Shown here in pieces: positions 18,284 through 24,862 of a DNA stretch of 29,601 nt. Origin of the DNA: Candidatus Omnitrophota bacterium (GTDB lineage Bacteria; Ratteibacteria; UBA8468; B48-G9; JAFGKM01); contig JAMWCA010000005.1 of the NCBI GenBank assembly GCA_023819545.1, positions 1-29,601 on the forward strand, read 5' to 3'. Within the stretch, counting starts at the first letter, position 1. Every line of letters begins with the position of its first letter. The notes under the pieces are model-generated. The model ran no database searches. It was not told where the DNA came from and saw only the letters and a list, made by a program, of their open reading frames with translations. The position numbers and the translations under genes are program-made.

Positions 18284-19339
18284 ATGAGGATTTATAAAAT
18301 TAAAAGTGAGAGTTTTATTATTTATAGAAAAGAAAATGAGTTTTCTGCCTGGCCAAGGAATTGTGGAGTATATAAGTATAAAGGAGATGAAATTGTTGTA
18401 AATTTTTTCACAAGGACCTGTAATTATCAAACAAAAGAAGAAGTTGCTCATGGTTATAAACCGCCTGATAATTCATCAAGGATAATGCAGATTAGGTCAA
18501 AGGATGGCGGGAAAAGTTGGGGTAATTTAAAAAAAATATTATCATCAATAAATGTAGGGAGTGGAGAAACAGAAAATTTAAATTATCTTCCACCAAAAGA
18601 ATTTAATTTTAAAAATCCTGATTTTATGCTTGTTGCTATTACAATCAATTTACTTTTTTCTGAAGATAGAGGGCAGAATTTTTACGGACCGTGTAGATTG
18701 CCTAATTTTGGATATGATTTTAACTGGGCAAGACCAGATTATATAATCAGAGAAGACGGTTCTTTAATTTTATTTTCTACAGTTAATTGTTTAGATGGAA
18801 AGGAGGGAAAACCAATAGCAATAATCTCAAAAAATGGAGGGATTTCATGGGAAATCTTTTCATATATAACTTATGAAAAAAATGATTATATGCAAATAAT
18901 GCCATCAGGGATAACTTTACATGATGGAATAATTTTATGTGCAATAAGAAGTCAGAGATACAGACATGGATATAGTTTTTGGTCTGAATGCTATATTTCA
19001 GAAGATTATGGAAGGACATGGCATTATTTATCAAGAATAAATGATATTGGGAGTCCTTGTCATTTACTATTACTTAAAGATGGAAGAATACTTGCAACTT
19101 ATGGATACAGGTCGTATCCTTTTGGGATAAGATTTTCTATAAGTGAAGATAAAGGAAAGACATGGAAAGGAGAGTTTATTTTAAGGGATGACGGTGGTTC
19201 ATGGGATTTGGGATATCCAGTAAGTGTTCAGTTAGACAGTGGAGAGATTTTAACTGTTTATTATTTTAATGACAGACAAGATAAAGTAAACATAGATGGT
19301 GGTGTTAGATATATAGCAGGTTCAATCTTTAAAATTTAA
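18284..19339 (+). CDS. BNR/Asp-box repeat protein, sialidase-fold
   Basis: A 351-residue protein behind AAAGGAG. Five Asp-box motifs mark a six-bladed beta-propeller of the sialidase superfamily: SKDGGKSW, SEDRGQNF, SKNGGISW, SEDYGRTW and SEDKGKTW, evenly spread along the chain. Other propeller-typical pieces are AWPRNCGVY near the N-terminus and ARPDYIIREDGSLILF. Unlike the other enzymes of this operon it has no signal peptide, and the upstream bases offer no alternative start that would add one, so it should be cytoplasmic. The complete arginine triad of true GH33 sialidases is not evident to me, so 'sialidase-like' is as far as I would go; in this setting it might act on oligosaccharides after uptake. 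It is the last intact gene of the polysaccharide operon. Confidence 0.75.
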   Translation: MRIYKIKSESFIIYRKENEFSAWPRNCGVYKYKGDEIVVNFFTRTCNYQTKEEVAHGYKPPDNSSRIMQIRSKDGGKSWGNLKKILSSINVGSGETENLNYLPPKEFNFKNPDFMLVAITINLLFSEDRGQNFYGPCRLPNFGYDFNWARPDYIIREDGSLILFSTVNCLDGKEGKPIAIISKNGGISWEIFSYITYEKNDYMQIMPSGITLHDGIILCAIRSQRYRHGYSFWSECYISEDYGRTWHYLSRINDIGSPCHLLLLKDGRILATYGYRSYPFGIRFSISEDKGKTWKGEFILRDDGGSWDLGYPVSVQLDSGEILTVYYFNDRQDKVNIDGGVRYIAGSIFKI

Positions 19340-19341
19340 TT

Positions 19342-19740
19342 TGCTTTTTTAATACGAGTTTTTTAGCAATTAAATTGCAATTTTATTTACATTTTTGGCT
19401 TTTAATTTTTCTTGAAATATGCTTGGAATTGTTTTACAAATAAAAAAGTATGCTGGCTATGAAAGTTATAAAATTTTTTCCCATTTTTTCAAATTCTCAT
19501 TTAATAGTGAACTTTTTTGGGTCTTAAGTCCAAGATTACCAATAAAATTAGGAATAGTTAAAATACTGATTGAATTAAAATCTCCTTTAGCAAGAACAAT
19601 TCTCGCAAATTTAATAACATTAAAGATAATAATGAGCGATTTTCTTTACATTTTTTGGACTTATATTTATAATTATGATAAAGATTAATAGAAAAATGAT
19701 AATAGGATTGAAGGAGAAGATTTTAAAAGAGATATTTTAA
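19342..19740 (+). pseudogene. decayed MrpE/MnhE-type subunit gene
   Basis: No intact gene lies here, but pieces of an MrpE-type subunit (Na+/H+ antiporter subunit E; also the first subunit of Mbh-type hydrogenases) can be followed through frames. Around 19360-19440 one frame gives a hydrophobic start with HFWLLIFLE. From 19419 another frame gives VLSPRLPIKLGIVKI and LKSPLARTILANLITL, matching the family pattern VLxPrLPIxPGIV and RTLLANSITLTPGT, but the TPGT motif is missing. DFLYIFWTYIYNYDK then corresponds to the family's DxLYVHW segment. One base must be skipped near 19678-19682 to continue into frame 1 as INRKMIIGLKEKILKEIF, the usual C-terminal helix, with TAA overlapping the next ATG (TAATG). 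The 89-codon frame inside has no ribosome binding site. At least two frame changes and a lost core motif make this a pseudogene rather than a single sequencing error. Confidence 0.65.
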
Positions 19741-20108
19741 TGAATGGAATTTTTATATTTTTTGGGATATGTGTTGTTATATGTATTTATAAAATTGTAA
19801 AAGGACATACTACTGATAAGACAGTTGGAATTGATATCTTTGGTTTTGTCTGGATGCCTGATGTTTACTGTCGGCTTCAAACAGCAACAAAATTTGTAAC
19901 CTTTGGTGCTGGTTCAATCTTATTTGGAGCATTTTTGTTAACCAGATTTTCAAGTATAGGACTTAAAGCGTTATTGTGTATTGTGTTTTTATTTTTTAAT
20001 TCTCCAACTGCTTCGCATGCTTTATCTTTTGGTGCATTAAATAGTGGGGTAAAACCAGTTGAAGGGACAGAAATAGAAAAAATCCTGATGGAAGATAAAG
20101 GGAGATAA
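19740..20108 (+). CDS. MrpF-start::MrpG fusion (Mrp antiporter / Mbh hydrogenase type subunit)
   Basis: The 122-residue product is a composite. Residues 1-32 look like the start of an MrpF-type subunit: one hydrophobic helix followed by IYKIVKGHTTDKTVGID, compare the family pattern yRxxrGPTxxDRvvalD. From residue about 35 the protein is MrpG: WMPDVYCRLQTATKFVTFGA (family RLPDVYTRLHAATKATTLG), LKALLCIVFLFFNSPTASHAL and SGVKPVEGT. The rest of MrpF and the first MrpG helix are absent, as if one in-frame deletion had joined the two genes. MrpF and MrpG are small membrane subunits of Na+/H+ antiporters and of the antiporter module of group 4 hydrogenases. It follows the decayed mrpE in the canonical E-F-G order and precedes hypA by two bases. 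Whether the fusion is functional is unknown. Confidence 0.7.
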   Translation: MNGIFIFFGICVVICIYKIVKGHTTDKTVGIDIFGFVWMPDVYCRLQTATKFVTFGAGSILFGAFLLTRFSSIGLKALLCIVFLFFNSPTASHALSFGALNSGVKPVEGTEIEKILMEDKGR

Positions 20109-20110
20109 GG

Positions 20111-20368
20111 ATGCATGAGATTTCTGTTGTAGATAATTTAATCAAAATACTTGAAAAGATATGTGAAGAGAATAAAGCAAAAAAAGTTATAAAAATAAAT
20201 CTAAGAATAAATCCATATAGTTGTCTTGATGAAGAAAATTTAAATTTTATTTTCTCTTCAATTACGAAAGAAAATGAAATTTTAAGAAAAGCAAGAATCT
20301 TTATTAAAAAGGACTTATCGCCTTTTGAAAGAGAATATATAATTGAAAATATAGAGATGGAGGTATGA
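20111..20368 (+). CDS. hypA: HypA-like nickel chaperone lacking the zinc-binding domain
   Basis: HypA delivers nickel, with HypB, to the large subunit precursor of [NiFe] hydrogenases. The 85-residue product starts with the invariant MHEIS, where the N-terminal amine and His2 ligate nickel, and continues as HypA through INLRINPYSCLDEENLNFIF and KARIFIKK. It then jumps directly to EREYIIENIEMEV, which corresponds to the last residues of normal HypA (about 113 aa). The intervening zinc ribbon with two CxxC pairs is missing, and no CxxC occurs anywhere in the protein. ATG 20111 follows AAAGGGAGATAAGG, and the stop overlaps the start region of hypB. The identity is clear from both ends. Function without the structural zinc domain is doubtful or changed. 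Confidence 0.78.
   Translation: MHEISVVDNLIKILEKICEENKAKKVIKINLRINPYSCLDEENLNFIFSSITKENEILRKARIFIKKDLSPFEREYIIENIEMEV
20359..20364 (+). promoter_or_regulatory. ribosome binding site deciding the hypB start
   Basis: GGAGGT directly abuts an ATG at 20365 (no spacing) but sits six bases before a second in-frame ATG at 20371, which is therefore the better start for hypB. Confidence 0.7.
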
Positions 20369-20370
20369 AA

Positions 20371-21030
20371 ATGATAAAAGTAATAAAAATTGGAGAAAAT
20401 ATTTTTGCTGAAAATCAAAAGATTGCCCAAGAGATAAGAAAAATTTTAAATAATAAAAAAATTCTTTCTTTCAATGTTATGGGTGCTCCAGGAAGTGGAA
20501 AAACTTCATTTATAGAAAAAACTGTAGAAATTTTAAAAGATGAATTTAAATTTGCAGTTATTGAAGGAGATATTGAAGGAACTTTTGATTCTGAAAAATT
20601 TGAAAAATTTAATATACCTGTTGTTCAGATAAATACAAAAGGGGCTTGTCATCTTGAAGCAAATATGGTAAAAGGAGGAATTTCTGAAATTAACCTTGAT
20701 GAAATAGACATACTTTTTGTTGAAAATGTTGGAAATCTTATTTGTCCTGCAGAATTTGATACAGGGATAGAAAAGAATATAGTTGTTTCGTCAATAACTG
20801 AAGGCAATGATAAGGTTTTAAAATACCCTTTAATGTTTAAGGTATCAGATATATGTATTCTGAATAAAATTGACCTTTTAAATTATATTGAGTTTGATGT
20901 TGAAAAATTTGAAAATGATTTAAAAAAAACATCTTCAGAAACAAAACTTATAAAACTTTCAGCAAAAACACTCCAAAATTTTAATATATGGATAGAATTA
21001 TTGAAAGAATTAAAGGAAATGAAAAAATAG
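20371..21030 (+). CDS. hypB: hydrogenase nickel incorporation GTPase HypB
   Basis: HypB is the SIMIBI-class GTPase that drives nickel insertion into [NiFe] hydrogenase. Visible motifs: P-loop GAPGSGKT (residues 38-45), VIEGDIEGTFDSEKF, VVQINTKGACHLEANMV with the metal-site Cys93-His94, the signature ENVGNLICPAEFD, SSITEGNDKVLKYPLMF and NKID (165-168) for guanine recognition. Length (219 aa) is that of the short HypB type, without the N-terminal histidine-rich or CxxCGC nickel store. All key residues look intact, in contrast to the shortened hypA next to it. The 3' end overlaps the start of the maturation protease gene by 43 bases. Confidence 0.93.
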   Translation: MIKVIKIGENIFAENQKIAQEIRKILNNKKILSFNVMGAPGSGKTSFIEKTVEILKDEFKFAVIEGDIEGTFDSEKFEKFNIPVVQINTKGACHLEANMVKGGISEINLDEIDILFVENVGNLICPAEFDTGIEKNIVVSSITEGNDKVLKYPLMFKVSDICILNKIDLLNYIEFDVEKFENDLKKTSSETKLIKLSAKTLQNFNIWIELLKELKEMKK

Positions 21031-21455
21031 TAATTTTGGGTATAGGAAATAGATTAAAAGGAGATGATGCAGTAGGCAGTATTATTGCTGAAAAACTTAA
21101 AGAAAAAATTAAAAATAAAAATATTCTTGTAATTGATGCTGAAAATATACCTGAAAACTATATTGAGGTTATAAAAAAAAATAAACCATCTTTAATTCTG
21201 ATAATTGATAGTGTTGATTTTAACTCTACGCCGGGAGATTTTAGAATTTTTAAGATTGACGAGATTAAAGATACAACAATCTCTACCCATAATCTTTCAC
21301 TCTCTTTATTAAAAATTCTTTTTGAAGATACTGAAATCTATATAATGGGAATTCAACCTGAAAAAATAAAAATTGGTGAAGAAATAAGTTTTAATGTTTT
21401 AAAAGCAATAGATAAAATTATTTCCTTTTTTGATGAGAATATGCAAAATCTGTAA
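20988..21455 (+). CDS. hydrogenase maturation protease, HycI-like (peptidase family M52/A31)
   Basis: The 155-residue product is a nickel-dependent C-terminal endopeptidase of [NiFe] hydrogenase large subunits. It carries ILGIGNRLKGDDAVG (GDD at residues 25-27), IDAENIPENYIEVI, LILIIDSVDFNSTPGDF (Asp74, Asp77) and ISTHNLSLSLL (His101); an Asp from GDD, an Asp from the middle motif and this His are the metal ligands in HycI/HybD. The PEN motif and the STH-LSL form favour the HycI branch, which processes group 4 (formate hydrogenlyase, Ech or Mbh type) enzymes, agreeing with the MrpE/F/G remnants upstream. It starts inside hypB, without a clear ribosome binding site, so translation probably depends on coupling. 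The end overlaps the radical SAM gene by 23 bases. Confidence 0.88.
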   Translation: MDRIIERIKGNEKIVILGIGNRLKGDDAVGSIIAEKLKEKIKNKNILVIDAENIPENYIEVIKKNKPSLILIIDSVDFNSTPGDFRIFKIDEIKDTTISTHNLSLSLLKILFEDTEIYIMGIQPEKIKIGEEISFNVLKAIDKIISFFDENMQNL

Positions 21456-22527
21456 AAAAGAAAAATTAATTTCAGAGAATTTAGGTATATGTATTGAATG
21501 TATAAGAGAAAATCCAAAAGAAGCAATTAATTTTTCAAAACAAATTCATAAGAAAATAAGAGAGAATTTCAATCTCCCTTCTTTTACTCCTAAATCAGAA
21601 AAAGGGATTGAATGTAATATTTGTAATAATAAATGTGTTATTGATATCGGACAAAAAGGTTATTGTGGATTAAGGGAAAATATAAATGGAATTTTAAAAA
21701 GTAAAACAAGCACAGATTATGGAGTTTTTGATTTTTATTATGACCCAATCCCTACAAATTGCTGTGCTGAATGGTTCTGTGGCGCTGAAAAAGATGGCAA
21801 AGGTAAATATAATCTTGCTGTATTTTTTTATGGATGTTCATTTAATTGTCTTTTTTGTCAGAATTATTCCCATAAGTTTATTGAAAAAGGGAAGATTTTT
21901 AAAACTCATCAAATTATAAATTATGCAAATAGGCAAGAAGTTTATTGTATTTGTTTTTTTGGCGGTTCACCAGAGCCACAACTACCTTTTGTAATTAAAT
22001 TTTCAGAGGGAATTTTAATTAAAAAGAAAATAAGAATATGTTTTGAATGGAATGGTTGTGGGAATGAAAATCTTGTTAGAAAAATAGGAGAAATTGCTCT
22101 CAAAAGTAAAGGGATAATTAAATTTGATTTGAAAGCATTTGATGAAAATTTAAATATTGTTTTAACAGGTGTTTCAAATAAAAAGACATTAGAAAATTTT
22201 AAACTTATCGCACAAGAATTTTTGAAAAAAGCAGATTATCCTTTATTAACAGCAACAACTTTACTTGTTCCAGGCTATATAGATCAAATTGAGGTTGAGA
22301 AAATAGCAAAATTTATATCATCTTTAAGTCCTGAAATTCCTTATTCTTTACTTATTTTCCACCCAGAATTTTATATGAATGATTTACCAATAACTCCAAG
22401 CAAAACAGTTTTTAAATGCTATGAAACTGCAAAGAAATATCTTAAAAATGTAAATATAGGCAATTTTCATCTTTTAAAATGGGAAACTTCTCATTGGTTT
22501 ATAAAAAAATGTGGTATAATTTTTTAA
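21433..22527 (+). CDS. PflA-related radical SAM enzyme of the hydrogenase cluster
   Basis: The 364-residue product has a radical SAM cluster motif CSFNCLFCQN (Cys135, Cys139, Cys142), preceded by YYDPIPTNCCAEWFC, a signature of a PflA-related family found in archaea and bacteria with the form YYDPLPTNCVAxWxC. N-terminal to this are two cysteine sets: CKICKK...CIEC (residues 4-23), a small zinc-ribbon-like element, and CNICNNKCVIDIGQKGYCGL, common to PflX/AmrS-type proteins. The start is ATG 21433, overlapping the protease gene, so it is part of the hyp transcript. The substrate is unknown. Because of its position it may act in metallocentre assembly or in activating a glycyl radical enzyme. 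It is not a clear AmrS, because the PLYHF-type motif is missing. Confidence 0.8.
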   Translation: MRICKICKKEKLISENLGICIECIRENPKEAINFSKQIHKKIRENFNLPSFTPKSEKGIECNICNNKCVIDIGQKGYCGLRENINGILKSKTSTDYGVFDFYYDPIPTNCCAEWFCGAEKDGKGKYNLAVFFYGCSFNCLFCQNYSHKFIEKGKIFKTHQIINYANRQEVYCICFFGGSPEPQLPFVIKFSEGILIKKKIRICFEWNGCGNENLVRKIGEIALKSKGIIKFDLKAFDENLNIVLTGVSNKKTLENFKLIAQEFLKKADYPLLTATTLLVPGYIDQIEVEKIAKFISSLSPEIPYSLLIFHPEFYMNDLPITPSKTVFKCYETAKKYLKNVNIGNFHLLKWETSHWFIKKCGIIF

Positions 22528-22548
22528 AATAAAAAAAGGGGGTAAAAG

Positions 22549-23442
22549 ATGGGCAAATTTAAAAAATTAATTTTTTTGTGGGGAATATTTTTTTCTTTAA
22601 TTTTCTCAGATGAAATTATAGACAACTTTTTTTCACAAATTAAAAAATTAAAAGATATTACAAAGAATTTTAAAATTGAAACAATAGAAAGTAAAATATC
22701 AGCAGAAATAATATTTTCTGACGAGTCATATAATCTTATTAAAATTCCTTTTCAAAAAATATTCCAAAAAACTTTACCTAAGGATTTAAAAATTGACGGT
22801 TATTTAAGAGGTAAATTTTACCCTAACTCATTAGAATTTGAATATTTTTATATTTTTTTATCTTCTGAGATTGATAATTTTATAATTTCACAAACTAAAA
22901 ACGATATTCAAATATTAATCCCCTCTCTTGGAATAATAGTAAAAGATAAAAATGAAAATCTTAGAAAATTTGATAAACAAAAAGAAATTAATCTTGAGAA
23001 AAATATTTTGCCAATAAACTTTATTGAAATATTATTTTCATCTTTGATTGAGAAAGAAGAAGAAATTAAATCAAAGTTTGATTTTCTTGAAGAGAGAAAG
23101 AGAGAAAATTTGAAGACATTTGCTTATAGTTATCCATTTCAAGAAGGTATATTAAATTTTGAAATATTTGATAACTTCTACTCTTTTAGTAAGATTGAGA
23201 TTATTAACAATAAAGAAAAGACAAAGGTAATTTTTAACTATCCAATCCCTGAAAAAGAAATAAAAATTTATTCGTATTTACCCAGTTCTATAGAGATAAA
23301 AAGTGAAAAAGACAAAAATATAGTTAATTTAAATCTAACCGAAATAAAATATAATAAATTGTTTTCTGAAGATGACTTTAAAATTAAAGAAATGAGTTTT
23401 CTTGAAATTATAGGTTCAATTTTTTTAAAAGCAGTTAAATAA
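22549..23442 (+). CDS. secreted LolA-fold-like protein (hypothetical)
   Basis: A 297-residue protein behind AAAGGGGG. It has a signal peptide (FKKLIFLWGIFFSLIFS, cut probably before DE), no lipobox Cys and no other membrane helix. The mature N-terminus has IIDNFFSQIKKLKDITKNF, then a long alternation of beta strands (KISAEIIF, DLKIDGYLRGKFYPNSLEFE, DIQILIPSLGIIVKD), and the end has DKNIVNLNLTEIKYNKLFSEDDF. A first helix plus an open beta barrel ending in 'Nxx-l-xxxF' recalls LolA/LppX, carriers of lipoproteins in the periplasm, but identity would be low and I offer this as a possible fold only. It sits 21 bases after the radical SAM gene and may share its transcript, although a functional link is not evident. 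Confidence 0.5.
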   Translation: MGKFKKLIFLWGIFFSLIFSDEIIDNFFSQIKKLKDITKNFKIETIESKISAEIIFSDESYNLIKIPFQKIFQKTLPKDLKIDGYLRGKFYPNSLEFEYFYIFLSSEIDNFIISQTKNDIQILIPSLGIIVKDKNENLRKFDKQKEINLEKNILPINFIEILFSSLIEKEEEIKSKFDFLEERKRENLKTFAYSYPFQEGILNFEIFDNFYSFSKIEIINNKEKTKVIFNYPIPEKEIKIYSYLPSSIEIKSEKDKNIVNLNLTEIKYNKLFSEDDFKIKEMSFLEIIGSIFLKAVK

Positions 23443-23470
23443 AATAGTAAAAGTTGATTTATGCGAGTAG

Positions 23471-23635
23471 ACCTGTTATAAGAAACCTCGCAATCTTTAT
23501 AATGTGGGTCAAGCAATCTGTGGAGCAAGATGTATGAGAGTTTGTATGATACATCTTGAGAAAAAAGGTGTATTAAAAAATAAATTTAAAGAGCCATTCA
23601 GAAAACAAAAATTATGCTATGGGCATACCTGTTAA
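23471..23635 (+). pseudogene. remnant of a cysteine-rich Fe-S protein C-terminus
   Basis: In the 262-base gap between two genes, an open stretch without a start encodes NVGQAICGARCMRVCMIHLE and then KKGVLKNKFKEPFRKQK. The Cys spacing CxxxCxxxC and the MIHLE / KF-xPFR tail resemble the C-terminal end of ferredoxin-like or epoxyqueuosine-reductase-like 4Fe-4S proteins that occur in PVC genomes. A stop at 23468-23470 precedes it, and there is no ribosome binding site, so this is probably what is left of a gene that once preceded the FAD oxidoreductase. A perfect 10-base inverted repeat lies inside it (CAAGATGTAT at 23526-23535, ATACATCTTG at 23549-23558). Nothing else is seen in this gap. Confidence 0.4.
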
Positions 23636-23704
23636 AAAAGGGAAAGCAGCATCATATTTTTATAAAAAGAAAAAGATGGTTGTTGCCTTATAAAGTTAAA
23701 AAAG

Positions 23705-24862
23705 ATGGAAAAAATTAGAGAAGTTGGTAAATATGATATAGTGGTTGTTGGAGGAGGGATTGCAGGAGTAAGTGCGAGTATTGCCTCTGCAAGAAAAGGG
23801 ATGAAAGTTTGTTTGATTGAAAAATTTTGTGCTCTTGGTGGGCTTGCAACTCTTGGGAATGTTTGTGTTTACTTACCTTTATGTGATGGAAAAGGGAATC
23901 AAGTTATTGGTGGAATTGCTGAAGAACTACTTAAACTTTCTGTTTCGGATGGATATAGAGATATTCCACAAGCATGGAAAGAAGGTGGAAATATAGAAGA
24001 AAGGAAAAAGATAAGGTATAAAGTTGAATTTAATCCTGTTTCATTTATGCTTTTGCTTGAAGAACTTGTTTTAAAAGAGGGGATTGAGATAAGGTATGAT
24101 TCAAGAGTTTTTGATGTGATAAAGGAAGACGATAGAATAAAAGAGATTTTAATCCTTGATAAAGAAGGGATAGGGAAGATAAGTTGTAAGGTAATTATTG
24201 ATGCTACAGGAGATGCTGATATCTGTTTTTTTGCAGGAGAAAAAGTGGTTTCAGTTGATAAAAATGTTGCCTGTGGATGGTTTTTCTATTATGATGGTAA
24301 AGATATAAAAAAATATCCCTTTACTTTACGATTTGATAGTTATAATATAAAAATTGAACAAGGAATTAAAACTTTCTCAGGTGATAAGGCAGATGATATA
24401 ACAAATCAGGTAATAGAATCAAGAAAATATATACTGAAAAAATTTTTTGGAATTAAAGAAAAGAAACCATCTTCTTATTTATTATTAGTTCCAACAATTC
24501 CAATTTTTAGAATGACGAGAAGACTGAAAGGGAAGACGGAATTAAAAGAAAAGGATGAGGGTAAAATTTTTCCTGATAGTGTTGGGATGACAGGAGATTG
24601 GAGAAAATCTGGACCTGTTTATTATATACCTTTCTCTTGTTTATCTGCAGTTAAGATAAAAAACTTAATTACTGCTGTAAGATGTATTTCTGCTTCTACT
24701 GTCCGGGATGTTGTAAGAGCAATACCAGTTTGTGCTTTGACAGGAGAAATTTCAGGGACATCTGCTTCGTTACTTATTAAAGAAAAATTTGAGAGTTTTT
24801 CCAATCTTGACATAAAAAAACTTCAAAAAATTTTGAAGGAACAAGGAGTAATAATTAAATGA
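23705..24862 (+). CDS. FAD-dependent oxidoreductase (FAD_oxidored family)
   Basis: The 385-residue protein has an N-terminal Rossmann dinucleotide fold YDIVVVGGGIAGVSASIAS with GxGxxG at residues 16-21, the CALGGLATLGNV loop that follows the FAD-binding strand in the FAD_oxidored (PF12831) family, VIIDATGDADICFFAG for the second nucleotide-contacting segment, and a C-terminal AVRCISASTVRDVVRAIPVC that closes the FAD site. The conserved RxTRRLKG-type segment is present (IFRMTRRLKGKTEL). Length is near the lower end of the family. Many PVC members sit in carbohydrate-degradation loci and are presumed to oxidise sugars or polyols, but the substrate is unknown. The start lacks a good Shine-Dalgarno site. 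The stop overlaps the next gene as ATGA, so it is coupled to the GHL10-like gene. Confidence 0.85.
   Translation: MEKIREVGKYDIVVVGGGIAGVSASIASARKGMKVCLIEKFCALGGLATLGNVCVYLPLCDGKGNQVIGGIAEELLKLSVSDGYRDIPQAWKEGGNIEERKKIRYKVEFNPVSFMLLLEELVLKEGIEIRYDSRVFDVIKEDDRIKEILILDKEGIGKISCKVIIDATGDADICFFAGEKVVSVDKNVACGWFFYYDGKDIKKYPFTLRFDSYNIKIEQGIKTFSGDKADDITNQVIESRKYILKKFFGIKEKKPSSYLLLVPTIPIFRMTRRLKGKTELKEKDEGKIFPDSVGMTGDWRKSGPVYYIPFSCLSAVKIKNLITAVRCISASTVRDVVRAIPVCALTGEISGTSASLLIKEKFESFSNLDIKKLQKILKEQGVIIK

Noticed and set aside
19366..19378. Palindrome GCAATTAAATTGC as a terminator after the sialidase-fold gene
   Set aside because: A 6-base AT-rich stem with one-base centre is too weak, no clean T-tract follows, and it lies within the mrpE remnant.
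19419..19688. 89-codon open frame read as an independent gene
   Set aside because: No ribosome binding site. Its content matches an internal part of MrpE with lost motifs, and the continuation is in another frame, so it is annotated as part of a pseudogene.
21433..22527. AmrS of an AmmeMemoRadiSam set together with the MEMO gene
   Set aside because: The radical SAM protein has YYDPIPTNC and not the PLYHF-type motif of AmrS, the MEMO gene is 17 kb away on the other strand, and no AMMECR1 gene is present, so linking them is not justified.
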